15,473 nucleotides of DNA from positions 1 to 15,473 of the forward strand of contig DASWFO010000015.1 of the NCBI GenBank assembly GCA_036394195.1. The letters run 5' to 3'. The stretch comes from DATJPD01 sp036394195. Its GTDB lineage: Bacteria; Pseudomonadota; Alphaproteobacteria; CACIAM-22H2. The notes under the pieces were generated by a model, which made no database searches, was not told the DNA's origin, and saw only the letters and a list, made by a program, of their open reading frames with translations. How positions within the stretch are numbered: position 1 is the stretch's first letter; every line of letters starts with the position of its first letter. Below, piece by piece: positions 1-6,695 of this stretch. Made by a program: the position numbers and the translations under genes.

Positions 1-125
1 TGACCACGCTCGGCGAGTTAACGGCCGGCTCACGGGTTAACGTGGAAGTCGATCAGATGGCGCGCTATGTTGCGCGTCTGAACGAAACCGCCGCCGTGCC
101 GCACCCATCCTGCTCCTCCGCATGA
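1..125 (+). CDS. ribE: Riboflavin synthase alpha subunit, C-terminal end (partial)
   Basis: Only the last 40 codons are in the window, read in frame from base 3 to a TGA at 123-125. The visible tail contains TTLGELTAGSRVNVEVDQMA followed by RYVARL, which matches the end of the second lumazine-binding barrel of riboflavin synthase (family consensus: TTL..L..G..VN.E.D...RYV.R). The enzyme dismutates two 6,7-dimethyl-8-ribityllumazine molecules to riboflavin. Its stop overlaps the ATG of the next gene (ATGA), so the two are translationally coupled. A short tail rich in Pro, Ser and Cys after the conserved part is unremarkable. The 5' end and promoter lie outside the window. The call rests on this short motif plus the following rib genes. 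Confidence 0.88.
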   Translation, partial: TTLGELTAGSRVNVEVDQMARYVARLNETAAVPHPSCSSA

Positions 126-1354
126 CCGCCCCCATGAGCCCGTCACGCCGCCAGCAAGATTTGCTCGACCGAGGCGTCAGCGACATCGCCTTCCTGTCGA
201 AGATCGAGGACGTCATCGAGGACGCCCGCAACGGGCGGATGTTCATCCTGATCGACGACGAGGATCGCGAGAACGAAGGCGACCTGGTGATCCCGGCGCA
301 GATGGCGACGCCGGAATCGATCAACTTCATGGCGAAGCACGGCCGCGGCCTGATCTGCCTCACCCTGACGCGGGCGCGGTGCGAGCAGCTGGGGCTCAAG
401 CTGATGTCGCCCGAGAATCTGTCGCGCCATCAGACGGCGTTCACCATGTCGATCGAGGCGCGCGAGGGCGTTACCACCGGGATCTCGGCGTCGGATCGGG
501 CGCGGACCATTGCGGTCGCCATCGACCCGGATAAGGGGGCCCGCGACATCGTGTCGCCCGGTCATGTGTTTCCGCTGATGGCGCGCGACGGCGGCGTGCT
601 TGTGCGCGCCGGCCACACCGAGGCGGCGATCGACGTGGCGCGCCTCGCCGGCCTCAATCCGTCGGGCGTGATCTGCGAGATCATGAACGACGACGGCAGC
701 ATGGCCCGGCTGCCGGACCTGGTGAAGTTCGCCCAGTTCCACGGCCTCAAGGTCGCGACCATCGCCGATCTCATCGCTCACCGGCGGCGCCACGACCGGC
801 TGGTCGAGCGCACCATAGAGACCACGCTGAAGAGCCGCCATGGCGGCCTCTACCGCATGCTGGTCTACGTGAACAAGGCGTCCTACGCCGAGCATATCGC
901 GCTGGTCAAAGGCGATCTCTCCGGCCCCGAGCCGGTGCTGGTGCGGATGCACGCGCTGAACGTGCTCGACGATGTCCTCGCCGACACTTCGGTCGGCCGG
1001 GGCGGCATCCTGCATTCGGCGATGAAAATGATCGGCGACGCCGGGCGCGGCGTCATCGTGCTGATCCGCGAGGCGCGTCCCACCAGCCTGTCAGACCGCG
1101 TGCGCGCCCGGCTCGGCGATCCGGATGATCCGACGCACGCGCTCGCCGATTTTCTGTCGGATGCCGGGCGGCATGCGGCGGCGGCCGCGGCGGGCCTGCG
1201 CGACTACGGCGTCGGGGCGCAGATCCTGCTCGATCTCGGCGTGCGCGACTTGGTTCTGCTGTCCGATCATCCGCGCAACATTGTCGGCATCGAGGGCTAC
1301 GGGCTTCGCGTCCACGAATGGCGGACGATTCCGCCGCTGGTCGGGGACGACTGA
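122..1354 (+). CDS. ribBX: 3,4-dihydroxy-2-butanone 4-phosphate synthase with degenerate GTP cyclohydrolase II domain (RibBX type)
   Basis: A 410-residue protein of RibBA length. Residues about 20-220 are a complete DHBP synthase, which converts ribulose 5-phosphate to the four-carbon precursor of riboflavin. It shows the acidic metal/substrate loop DDEDRENEGD (45-54), REGVTTGISASDRA (114-127), GHVFPL (147-152) and RAGHTEAAIDVA (162-173). Residues about 240-400 follow the GTP cyclohydrolase II fold (LVKGD 261-265, LRDYGVGAQIL 359-369, NIVGIEGYGL 386-395). However, the cysteines that hold the catalytic zinc are gone: the equivalent of SECLTGD...RCDCG reads HALNVLDDVLADTSVGRGG (277-295). The QEGRGIGL loop has become REARPTSLSD (316-325). 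This matches the RibBX variant known from Proteobacteria, in which only the RibB half is active. The ATG overlaps the ribE stop. A real ribA is expected elsewhere in the genome. Confidence 0.93.
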   Translation: MTAPMSPSRRQQDLLDRGVSDIAFLSKIEDVIEDARNGRMFILIDDEDRENEGDLVIPAQMATPESINFMAKHGRGLICLTLTRARCEQLGLKLMSPENLSRHQTAFTMSIEAREGVTTGISASDRARTIAVAIDPDKGARDIVSPGHVFPLMARDGGVLVRAGHTEAAIDVARLAGLNPSGVICEIMNDDGSMARLPDLVKFAQFHGLKVATIADLIAHRRRHDRLVERTIETTLKSRHGGLYRMLVYVNKASYAEHIALVKGDLSGPEPVLVRMHALNVLDDVLADTSVGRGGILHSAMKMIGDAGRGVIVLIREARPTSLSDRVRARLGDPDDPTHALADFLSDAGRHAAAAAAGLRDYGVGAQILLDLGVRDLVLLSDHPRNIVGIEGYGLRVHEWRTIPPLVGDD

Positions 1355-1356
1355 GC

Positions 1357-1821
1357 GTGAGCACAGCGCCGCATATCATGATCGTGGAAGCGCGCTTCTA
1401 CGAGCCGATCGCCGACGAGCTCATGCGCGGCGCCGTCGCGGCGCTGGAAAAGACGGGGGCCACCTATGAGCGCTTCGCCGTGCCCGGCGCGTTCGAGATC
1501 CCCGCCGCCATTCAGTTCGCGGTGCGGTCGCTCGATTTTTCGCCCGGCCGCCGGCGCTTCGACGGCTACGTGACTCTGGGCTGCGTCATTCGCGGCGAGA
1601 CCTCGCACTACGACCATATCTGCCAGGAAAGTGCCCGCGCCCTCCAGGAGCTGGCGGTGCATTATTCGCTGGCGCTCGGCTACGGCATCCTGACCGTCGA
1701 GAACGAGGAGCAGGCCTGGGTCCGGGCGAAGGTCGACCGGGGCAACAAAGGCGGCACGACGGCGGACGCCTGCCTGGCCATGATCGAGCTCAAGCGCCGC
1801 TTCCGGCTGTTCCCGCGATGA
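1357..1821 (+). CDS. ribH: 6,7-dimethyl-8-ribityllumazine synthase
   Basis: Lumazine synthase condenses 5-amino-6-ribitylaminouracil with 3,4-dihydroxybutanone phosphate, the penultimate step to riboflavin. I start it at GTG 1357, giving 154 residues, the usual family length. The upstream ATG at 1318 lies inside ribBX and would add 13 unrelated residues. A G-rich stretch (GGGGACGA, 1343-1350) sits just before the GTG. Visible motifs are VPGAFEIP (42-49), LGCVIRGET (74-82) for substrate and phosphate binding, the catalytic His in SHYDHIC (H84), and NKGGTTAD (130-137). It lies 2 bases after the ribBX stop, and its own stop overlaps the nusB start as ATGA, so it sits in a continuous coupled operon. 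No anomalies seen. Confidence 0.94.
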   Translation: MSTAPHIMIVEARFYEPIADELMRGAVAALEKTGATYERFAVPGAFEIPAAIQFAVRSLDFSPGRRRFDGYVTLGCVIRGETSHYDHICQESARALQELAVHYSLALGYGILTVENEEQAWVRAKVDRGNKGGTTADACLAMIELKRRFRLFPR

Positions 1822-2336
1822 CCACGAGCGATCCATCGGCGCCCGCGCGGTCGCGGCGCGGGAAGCGGGCCGGCTCGCCGCGGACCGCGGCGCGGATCGC
1901 CGCCGTCCAGGCGCTGTATCAGATCGAGATGTCGCAGGCCGCGGCCGATCAGGTCATCGCGGAGTTCCGCGAGCACCGCCTGGGCAGCGACACCGACGCC
2001 GAGCTGTTCGCGACTCTCACCGCCGCGACCTGGGTCCGGCGCGTCGAGATCGACGACCTCATCAAGTCGGCTCTGGCCGAGGGCTGGACGATCGCGCGGC
2101 TGGATGCGGTCATGCGGGCGCTGCTGCGCGCCGGGGTGAGCGAACTGCTCGATTTCGCCGACGTACCGGTGCCGGTCGTGATCGATCAGTATGTCGAGGT
2201 CGCCCACGCGTTCCTGGGACAGAAGGAAACCGGCTTCGTCAATGGCCTGCTCGACCGCCTGGCGCGCCGCCTGCGCCCGCAAGAGGTGAGGGCGTCCGCC
2301 GATGAAAGCGCCGACCAATCCCAAAAAAAGCGGTGA
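1818..2336 (+). CDS. nusB: Transcription antitermination factor NusB
   Basis: A 172-residue protein with the all-helical NusB fold. After a basic, disordered leader (1-22) comes RTAARIAAVQALYQIEMS, the hallmark first helix (consensus: R..A...LY..), then helices ending in VPVVIDQYVEVAHAF and FVNGLLDRLAR, which are the conserved C-terminal signatures. NusB binds boxA RNA with NusE (ribosomal protein S10) and supports antitermination in rRNA operons. ribH followed by nusB is one of the commonest bacterial gene pairs. The ATG overlaps the ribH stop by 4 bases. The 3' end overlaps thiL by 35 bases in another frame. The last 20 residues, rich in Lys, Ser and Asp, lie in this overlap and are probably not part of the core fold. 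Confidence 0.94.
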   Translation: MTTSDPSAPARSRRGKRAGSPRTAARIAAVQALYQIEMSQAAADQVIAEFREHRLGSDTDAELFATLTAATWVRRVEIDDLIKSALAEGWTIARLDAVMRALLRAGVSELLDFADVPVPVVIDQYVEVAHAFLGQKETGFVNGLLDRLARRLRPQEVRASADESADQSQKKR

Positions 2337-3300
2337 ATTCGAGATCATCGCCCGGTATTTCGCGCCGCTGGCGGCGGGGGTGCCCGGCGCGTTCGGTCTG
2401 AAAGACGACGCCGCGTTCCTCGAAATACCGGAAGGCCACGAGCTGGTGGCGAAGACCGACGCCGCCGTCGCGACGGTTCACTTCATGGCGGACGATCCGC
2501 CCGACCTGATCGCCCGCAAGACCCTGCGCCGCAACCTCTCGGACCTCGCGGCCAAAGGTGCGGTTCCGCACTGGTACCTGCTCGATGCCGCGTTTCCGCG
2601 CGACGTCGGCGATGCGTGGATCGCCGGCTTCGCGAGGGGTCTCGCGCGCGACCAAGCCGAGTTCGGCGTGCACTTGGTCGGCGGCGACACGAAGTCCACG
2701 CCCGGACCGGCGACGTTCGCGATCACGCTGCTGGGCCTCGTCCGCGCCAGCTGGGGGCTGCACCGCAGCGGCGCTCATCCGGGCGATGAGCTCTACGTCA
2801 CCGGCACGATCGGCGACGGTGCCCTGGGTCTGCTGGCGCGCAAGGGCGAGCTTGGCGGCCTCAAGCCCAAGGCGCGCGAGCAGCTGATCGACCGCTATCG
2901 GCTGCCGCGGCCGCGGGTCGCCGTCGGGCCGCAGCTGCTCGGCGTGGCCACCGCCGCGATCGACGTCTCCGACGGCCTGGTCGCCGACGCCGGGCACATC
3001 TCCAGCCAGTCGAAGCTCGCCATCGTGCTGGAGGAGAAGCTGCTGCCGCTGTCGGCACCGGCGAAGGCGGCGCTGGCCGAGACGCCGGCCCTCATCGAGC
3101 GCGTGCTCACCGGTGGCGACGACTATGAGATCCTGTTCACGGCACCGGCCTCGGTCGCCAAGGTGCTCGAGCATCTGGCCGGCGAGATGAAGGTGCCGAT
3201 CACCCGCATCGGCCGCACCGAGGCCGGGAAGGGCGTCACGGTGCTCGATGCGGCCGGCCGGCGGCGCGAACTGGCACAGGCCGGCTGGGTGCATTTCTGA
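2302..3300 (+). CDS. thiL: Thiamine-monophosphate kinase
   Basis: ThiL phosphorylates thiamine monophosphate to thiamine diphosphate with ATP, the last step of the pathway. The 332-residue chain shows the family landmarks in order: GEFEIIARYFAPLA near the N-terminus, the metal-binding DDAA (35-38), KTDAAVATVHF (51-61), RRNLSDLAAKGAVP, LVGGDTKS (125-132), DVSDGL (221-226), GGDDYEILF (271-279) and the closing GWVHF. It belongs to the PurM/AIR-synthase-like kinases. ATG 2302 is preferred because GEFE.I is conserved immediately downstream and an AAGAGGTGAGG ribosome-binding stretch lies at 2281-2291, inside the end of nusB. It is translated from the same transcript as nusB. The gene is intact. 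Confidence 0.95.
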   Translation: MKAPTNPKKSGEFEIIARYFAPLAAGVPGAFGLKDDAAFLEIPEGHELVAKTDAAVATVHFMADDPPDLIARKTLRRNLSDLAAKGAVPHWYLLDAAFPRDVGDAWIAGFARGLARDQAEFGVHLVGGDTKSTPGPATFAITLLGLVRASWGLHRSGAHPGDELYVTGTIGDGALGLLARKGELGGLKPKAREQLIDRYRLPRPRVAVGPQLLGVATAAIDVSDGLVADAGHISSQSKLAIVLEEKLLPLSAPAKAALAETPALIERVLTGGDDYEILFTAPASVAKVLEHLAGEMKVPITRIGRTEAGKGVTVLDAAGRRRELAQAGWVHF

Positions 3301-3308
3301 GCTCCGCG

Positions 3309-4010
3309 ATGCGGACTTCCGTCACGACCGTGTTTATCGGCTGCGCGTTGGCGCTCGCGACTCACGCCGTCGCGGCCGACGACCTTGTGGGTGATGCCCG
3401 CAAGCTCCTGGCCCAAGGCCTGCGGCCGGACGCGGCGGCGCTGCAGCTGATGCAGGACGGGGCCGATCCCGAAGACGCGGCGGCAGCGCTGTTCCAGACG
3501 GCACCGTCCGTCCACGCGATCCGCCAGGTCGCGTTCGCGGTGGTGCGCGCCGGTGTCGCCGCTGATCCTCACGGAGCCGTGCCGCTGGCCGCTGGCGTCG
3601 CCGGCCTGGCGCAGCCGGCGCCGGTCCCGGTGGCCGCGGCGGTCGCGTTGGCGGCGCCGCAGCAATCGGCCGCGGTCACCCGCGCCGTAGCGGAAGCCGC
3701 ACCGCAGGCGGCACCGCTGATCGTGGCCGCGATGATCAGGTTGGCGCCGCAATTCGCAACCGAGGTGGCGGTGGCGGCGGCGCGCGCCGTGCCGTCGCAG
3801 GCGCTATTCACCACGGCGGCGGCCCTGCAGACCGCCCCGGAATCGGCGCGCGAGCCGATCATCGCGGCGGTGTCGCAGGCGAGCGGCCTCGCCGCACCGT
3901 CGCTGCGCGACATGGATTACGTCGCCGCGGCGATCGGGGCCAACGCCATGCGCGAGGCGCAAGAGGTGCTGGCGGACCTGCCGCTGGCCGGCGCGGCGGC
4001 AGCGCATTAG
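3309..4010 (+). CDS. Secreted Ala-rich protein with 15-residue tandem repeats, function unknown
   Basis: I do not recognise a named family. The 233-residue product begins with a good Sec signal: charged MRTS, then a hydrophobic stretch, with likely cleavage after THAVAA (about residue 23). A short segment (25-62) resembling a paired-helix module (LVGDARKLLAQGLRPDAAA) follows. The rest is a periodic array: prolines at 117, 132, 147, 162 and 177 are exactly 15 residues apart, each opening a unit of the pattern P-x-x-A-x-x-V/I-x-x-A-x-x-x-A. Looser units lie before and after. With no Cys beyond the signal and few aromatics, a helical solenoid or bundle in the periplasm is the likeliest structure (inference). 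It starts 8 bases after thiL and may be read with it. The Ala bias could partly reflect GC content, but the fixed proline spacing argues for real selection. Confidence 0.72.
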   Translation: MRTSVTTVFIGCALALATHAVAADDLVGDARKLLAQGLRPDAAALQLMQDGADPEDAAAALFQTAPSVHAIRQVAFAVVRAGVAADPHGAVPLAAGVAGLAQPAPVPVAAAVALAAPQQSAAVTRAVAEAAPQAAPLIVAAMIRLAPQFATEVAVAAARAVPSQALFTTAAALQTAPESAREPIIAAVSQASGLAAPSLRDMDYVAAAIGANAMREAQEVLADLPLAGAAAAH

Positions 4011-4020
4011 CGCGGCACCT

Positions 4021-4048
4021 TTGAATCGCCGGTGCTGCGGCTTAAACT
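4021..4048 (+). promoter_or_regulatory. Sigma-70-like promoter for the FliL-like gene
   Basis: TTGAAT at 4021-4026 and TAAACT at 4043-4048 are separated by 16 bases, giving four matches of six at each box. It lies in a 71-base gap between the repeat-protein stop and the ATG at 4082, placing the expected transcript start some 25 bases before the start codon. The short AT-rich patch stands out against the GC-rich surroundings. It is inferred from sequence only. Confidence 0.42.
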
Positions 4049-4081
4049 GACGCGTTCCTGCCGACTCCGGTTCGCACTCCG

Positions 4082-4504
4082 ATGATCGCCTTTGGCCGTC
4101 GCCTCTTCGTCGTCTGCTTGTTCGCTGTCTTGGCGAGCGCTTCGGCGCTTGCCGCCGAGGACCCGGCGTTGCCGGGCAAGGACAAGCCGATCGGCGTGCG
4201 CCTCGACCCGCTGGTCGTCTCGATCCAGCGCAATGGCGTGGTCGAGAAGCACATGGGCTTCGTCATCGTGCTGGAGGTCGCGACCACGGCCGACCAGGTC
4301 AAGGTGCAGGACATGATGCCGAAGCTCACCGATGCGTTCGTGGTCGACATCAATGCGCTGGCCAATCTGCCGCGCACCGCCGATACCGGCATCGATCAGG
4401 AGGCGCTGAAGCGCCGCCTGGGCGCCTCCTGCGTCCGCGTGCTGGGTCCCGACGTGGTGAAAAACATCGTGTTCCTGCGCACGTTCACCCGTAAAGTGTC
4501 CTGA
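4082..4504 (+). CDS. Exported small protein with FliL-like C-terminal domain
   Basis: A 140-residue protein. Residues 1-24 form a signal peptide or N-terminal anchor (basic MIAFGRR, hydrophobic core, ASALAA cleavage-like site). The remainder resembles the periplasmic domain of the flagellar protein FliL: a strand pair with I-Q-R-N-G...GFVIVLEVAT (about 48-67), a long helix with MPKLTDAFVVDINAL, then DQEALKRRLGASCVRVLG and the last strand VKNIVFLRTFTRKV. In FliL that domain forms a ring around the stator units. No flagellar genes lie nearby and FliL's cytoplasmic tail is missing, so this may be a stand-alone relative with another job. The assignment is by pattern resemblance, not strong identity. 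The start is the only good one before the signal peptide, though the ribosome-binding site is weak. Confidence 0.55.
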   Translation: MIAFGRRLFVVCLFAVLASASALAAEDPALPGKDKPIGVRLDPLVVSIQRNGVVEKHMGFVIVLEVATTADQVKVQDMMPKLTDAFVVDINALANLPRTADTGIDQEALKRRLGASCVRVLGPDVVKNIVFLRTFTRKVS

Positions 4505-4519
4505 TCCGCGCTCACCCGC

Positions 4520-4534
4520 GGCGGCCCCGCCGCC
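4520..4534. other. Short GC-rich hairpin between the FliL-like and MFS genes
   Basis: GGCGGC (4520-4525) and GCCGCC (4529-4534) form a perfect 6-base-pair stem with a 3-base CCC loop in the 51-base gap after the FliL-like gene. There is no T-run after it, so it would be at best a weak terminator or an RNA-stability element. Chance GC palindromes are common at this base composition. Confidence 0.25.
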
Positions 4535-4555
4535 CGTGCAACCGACTGCCTGCCG

Positions 4556-5752
4556 ATGACCGCCACCCTCGACGAACGCACCTCGCGCCGCAACGTTCTG
4601 TTGCTGGCGCTCAGCCAGGGCCTGTTCATGATCGGGACGTCGACGATGATCGCCGAGGCGGCCATCGTCGGGTTCAATCTCGCCTCCGATAAGTCGCTGG
4701 CGACGCTGCCGGTGGCCCTGCAGCAGGTCGCGGTCGTGCTCACGCAGATTCCGGCCAACCTCTTGATGCGCCGCATCGGCCGGCGGTGGGGCTATACGCT
4801 GGGCGCCGGGTTTGGGATCGTGGGGACGGCCATCGCCACCCTCGGCGTGCTGTGGGCGTCGTTCCTGCTGTTCTGCATCGGCACCGCGCTGAACGGCGTC
4901 TATAACGGCTTCGGGCAGTCCTACCGGTTTGCGGCGGTCGACGGATCGACCGACAAGTGGCGAAGCAAGGCGATCTCCTACACGCTGGCCGGCGGCGTCA
5001 TCGCGGCGGTGCTGGGACCCGAGCTCGCCAAGTACACCAAGGACCTGATGGCGCCGGTGATGTTCGCGGGCTCGTTCGCCGCCCTGATCCTGGTGGCGAT
5101 CCTGGCGATGATCGTGCTGCAGTTCATCGACATCCCGCGGCCCACCTCGGCGGAGCAGCGCGACACCGGACGGCCGCTTCTCGAGATCCTGCGGCAGCCG
5201 GTGGCGGCCGTCGCGATCCTCTCGGGCATGATCGGGTACGGCACCATGACGTTCCTCATGACGGTGACGCCGCTGGCCATGATCGCGTGCTCGTATCCCT
5301 TCGAGTCCGCCGCCTTCGTGATCCAGTGGCATGTGCTGGGCATGTTCGTGCCATCGTTCTTCACCGGCACGCTGATCAACCGCTTCGGGGTGCTCAATGT
5401 GATCACCTGCGGTCTGGTCATTCTGGCGGCCTGTCTGGCGGTCAACCTCTCGGGCACGGCGGTGGCGCAGTTCTGGCTCGGCCTGTTCCTGCTCGGCATC
5501 GGCTGGAACTTCACCTATGTCGGCGCGACGACCTTGCTGACCCAGGTCTATCGCCCGGCCGAGAAGGCCAAGGTGCAGGCGGCCAACGACTTCCTCGTCT
5601 TCGGGATGATGGCGAGCGGGGCCGTGGCGTCGGGCGCGTTTTTCAATTCGGTCGGCTGGGACGCGCTCAATTTCATCGCCGCCCCGTTTGTCGCGATAGC
5701 GCTGGCCGCGGTCGTCTGGCTGGCATTGAAGCGCCGCCCCGTCGTGGCGTAG
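4556..5752 (+). CDS. Major facilitator superfamily transporter
   Basis: A 398-residue integral membrane protein with about twelve hydrophobic segments in two sets of six. The halves are separated by a hydrophilic loop near residues 195-212 (RPTSAEQRDTGRP). The loop between segments 2 and 3 carries a degenerate MFS motif A, MRRIGRRWGY (71-80). Conserved-looking polar patches include NGVYNGFGQSYRFAAVD (114-130) and EKAKVQAANDFLVF in the C-terminal half. MFS carriers are proton-coupled or facilitative transporters of small molecules. No drug-exporter or sugar signature is clear, so direction and substrate are open. It lies 64 bases before a dioxygenase gene and may share its substrate. The start at 4556 precedes the first transmembrane segment by 12 residues; no strong ribosome-binding site is visible. 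Confidence 0.85.
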   Translation: MTATLDERTSRRNVLLLALSQGLFMIGTSTMIAEAAIVGFNLASDKSLATLPVALQQVAVVLTQIPANLLMRRIGRRWGYTLGAGFGIVGTAIATLGVLWASFLLFCIGTALNGVYNGFGQSYRFAAVDGSTDKWRSKAISYTLAGGVIAAVLGPELAKYTKDLMAPVMFAGSFAALILVAILAMIVLQFIDIPRPTSAEQRDTGRPLLEILRQPVAAVAILSGMIGYGTMTFLMTVTPLAMIACSYPFESAAFVIQWHVLGMFVPSFFTGTLINRFGVLNVITCGLVILAACLAVNLSGTAVAQFWLGLFLLGIGWNFTYVGATTLLTQVYRPAEKAKVQAANDFLVFGMMASGAVASGAFFNSVGWDALNFIAAPFVAIALAAVVWLALKRRPVVA

Positions 5753-5816
5753 TTTTGGGGCAAAGCCGCCCGGCCCGGCCCGGCGTGCACCCGAAAACGC
5801 TCGAGGACGCGCCCCG

Positions 5817-6695
5817 ATGACTCTCCGCCTGCGCCCGCTGCATCCGCTGTTCGCCGCCGAGACCGACGACGTCGACATCGGCCGGATCCCCGACGCGGCG
5901 CTGGTGCAGGAGATCAACGCCGCGATGGACCGTTACGCCGTGCTGGTGTTGCGCGGCAAGCCGGTCAGCCCCGATCAGCAGCTGGCCTTCACCCGCGCCT
6001 TCGGGCCGCTCGACACCGGCCTGAAGAAGGTGCGGCGCGGCCAGCCGGACCGGCTCGGCTATGAGGAGCTGGCCGATATCTCCAATCTCGACGAAGCCGG
6101 CCGGATCGCCGCGCGCAACCACCGCCGCATCGTCGGCAACATCGCCAACGCGCTGTGGCACAGCGACAGCTCGTTCCAGAAGCCGGCGGCCCGGTATTCG
6201 ATGCTGCACGCGCTGGTCATCACCGAAAAAGGCGGCGAGACCGAATACGCCGATCTGCGCGCCGCCTACGACGCCCTGCCGGAGGAGACGAAGCAGGAAA
6301 TCGACGGGCTGGTGGCCGAGCATTTCGCGCTGCATTCCCGGATGATGCTGGGCGAGAGCTACACCGATGAGCAGAAGGCGACCATTCCGTCGGCGCAATG
6401 GCCGCTGGTGCGGACCCATCAGGGGTCGAAGCGCAAGGCGCTGTTCGTTGGCGTGCACATCACCCACATCCTTGGCATGACGGTGCCGGAAAGCCGGCTG
6501 CTGGTGTCCGATCTGCTGGAGCACGCGACGCAGCGGCCGTTCGTATATCAGCATCATTGGCGGGTCGGCGACCTGGTCATCTGGGACAACCGCTGCATCA
6601 TCCATCGCGGCCGGCGCCACGATCCGGCGGTTCGCAGAGAGCTCAGGCGCAGCACCACGCTCGACGTGACACCGGCGCTCGAGAACGTCGCCTGA
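5817..6695 (+). CDS. TfdA/TauD-family 2-oxoglutarate- and Fe(II)-dependent dioxygenase
   Basis: A 292-residue member of the TauD/TfdA family, which hydroxylates a substrate while decarboxylating 2-oxoglutarate to succinate. The facial triad is visible: H115 and D117 in LWHSDSSF and distal H263 in WDNRCIIHRGRRHD. The 2-oxoglutarate carboxylate arginine is within RRELRRST (R273-R278; R278 by alignment with TauD-like enzymes). The WDNRC.IHRGR...RR.LRR.T pattern is closer to TfdA (2,4-dichlorophenoxyacetate type) than to taurine dioxygenase, but the family covers aryloxyalkanoates, sulfonates, carnitine precursors and others, so the substrate is undetermined. GAGGA at 5803-5807 supports ATG 5817. 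Its stop overlaps the next ATG (TGATG), so it is coupled to a solute-binding protein gene. All catalytic residues are present. Confidence 0.9.
   Translation: MTLRLRPLHPLFAAETDDVDIGRIPDAALVQEINAAMDRYAVLVLRGKPVSPDQQLAFTRAFGPLDTGLKKVRRGQPDRLGYEELADISNLDEAGRIAARNHRRIVGNIANALWHSDSSFQKPAARYSMLHALVITEKGGETEYADLRAAYDALPEETKQEIDGLVAEHFALHSRMMLGESYTDEQKATIPSAQWPLVRTHQGSKRKALFVGVHITHILGMTVPESRLLVSDLLEHATQRPFVYQHHWRVGDLVIWDNRCIIHRGRRHDPAVRRELRRSTTLDVTPALENVA

Noticed and set aside
2320..2330. CCCAAAAAAAG run as a programmed frameshift site fusing NusB to ThiL
   Set aside because: thiL is in the +1 frame relative to nusB, whereas slippery C CCA AAA-type sites promote -1 shifts; thiL also has its own good ribosome-binding site and start.
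5767..5784. Triplicated CGGCC-type repeat before the dioxygenase gene
   Set aside because: Short GC-rich repetition expected by chance at this composition; no pairing partner or known motif.
4007..5917. Long open frame (636 codons) on the minus strand over the FliL-like and MFS genes
   Set aside because: It is antisense to well-supported genes, reads as Arg/His/Asp/Gln-rich sequence without domains, and is what high-GC codon bias produces on the complementary strand.
6398..6694. N-terminal extension of the Bug binding protein
   Set aside because: These codons lie out of frame inside the dioxygenase, and the true protein begins with a clean signal peptide at ATG 6695.
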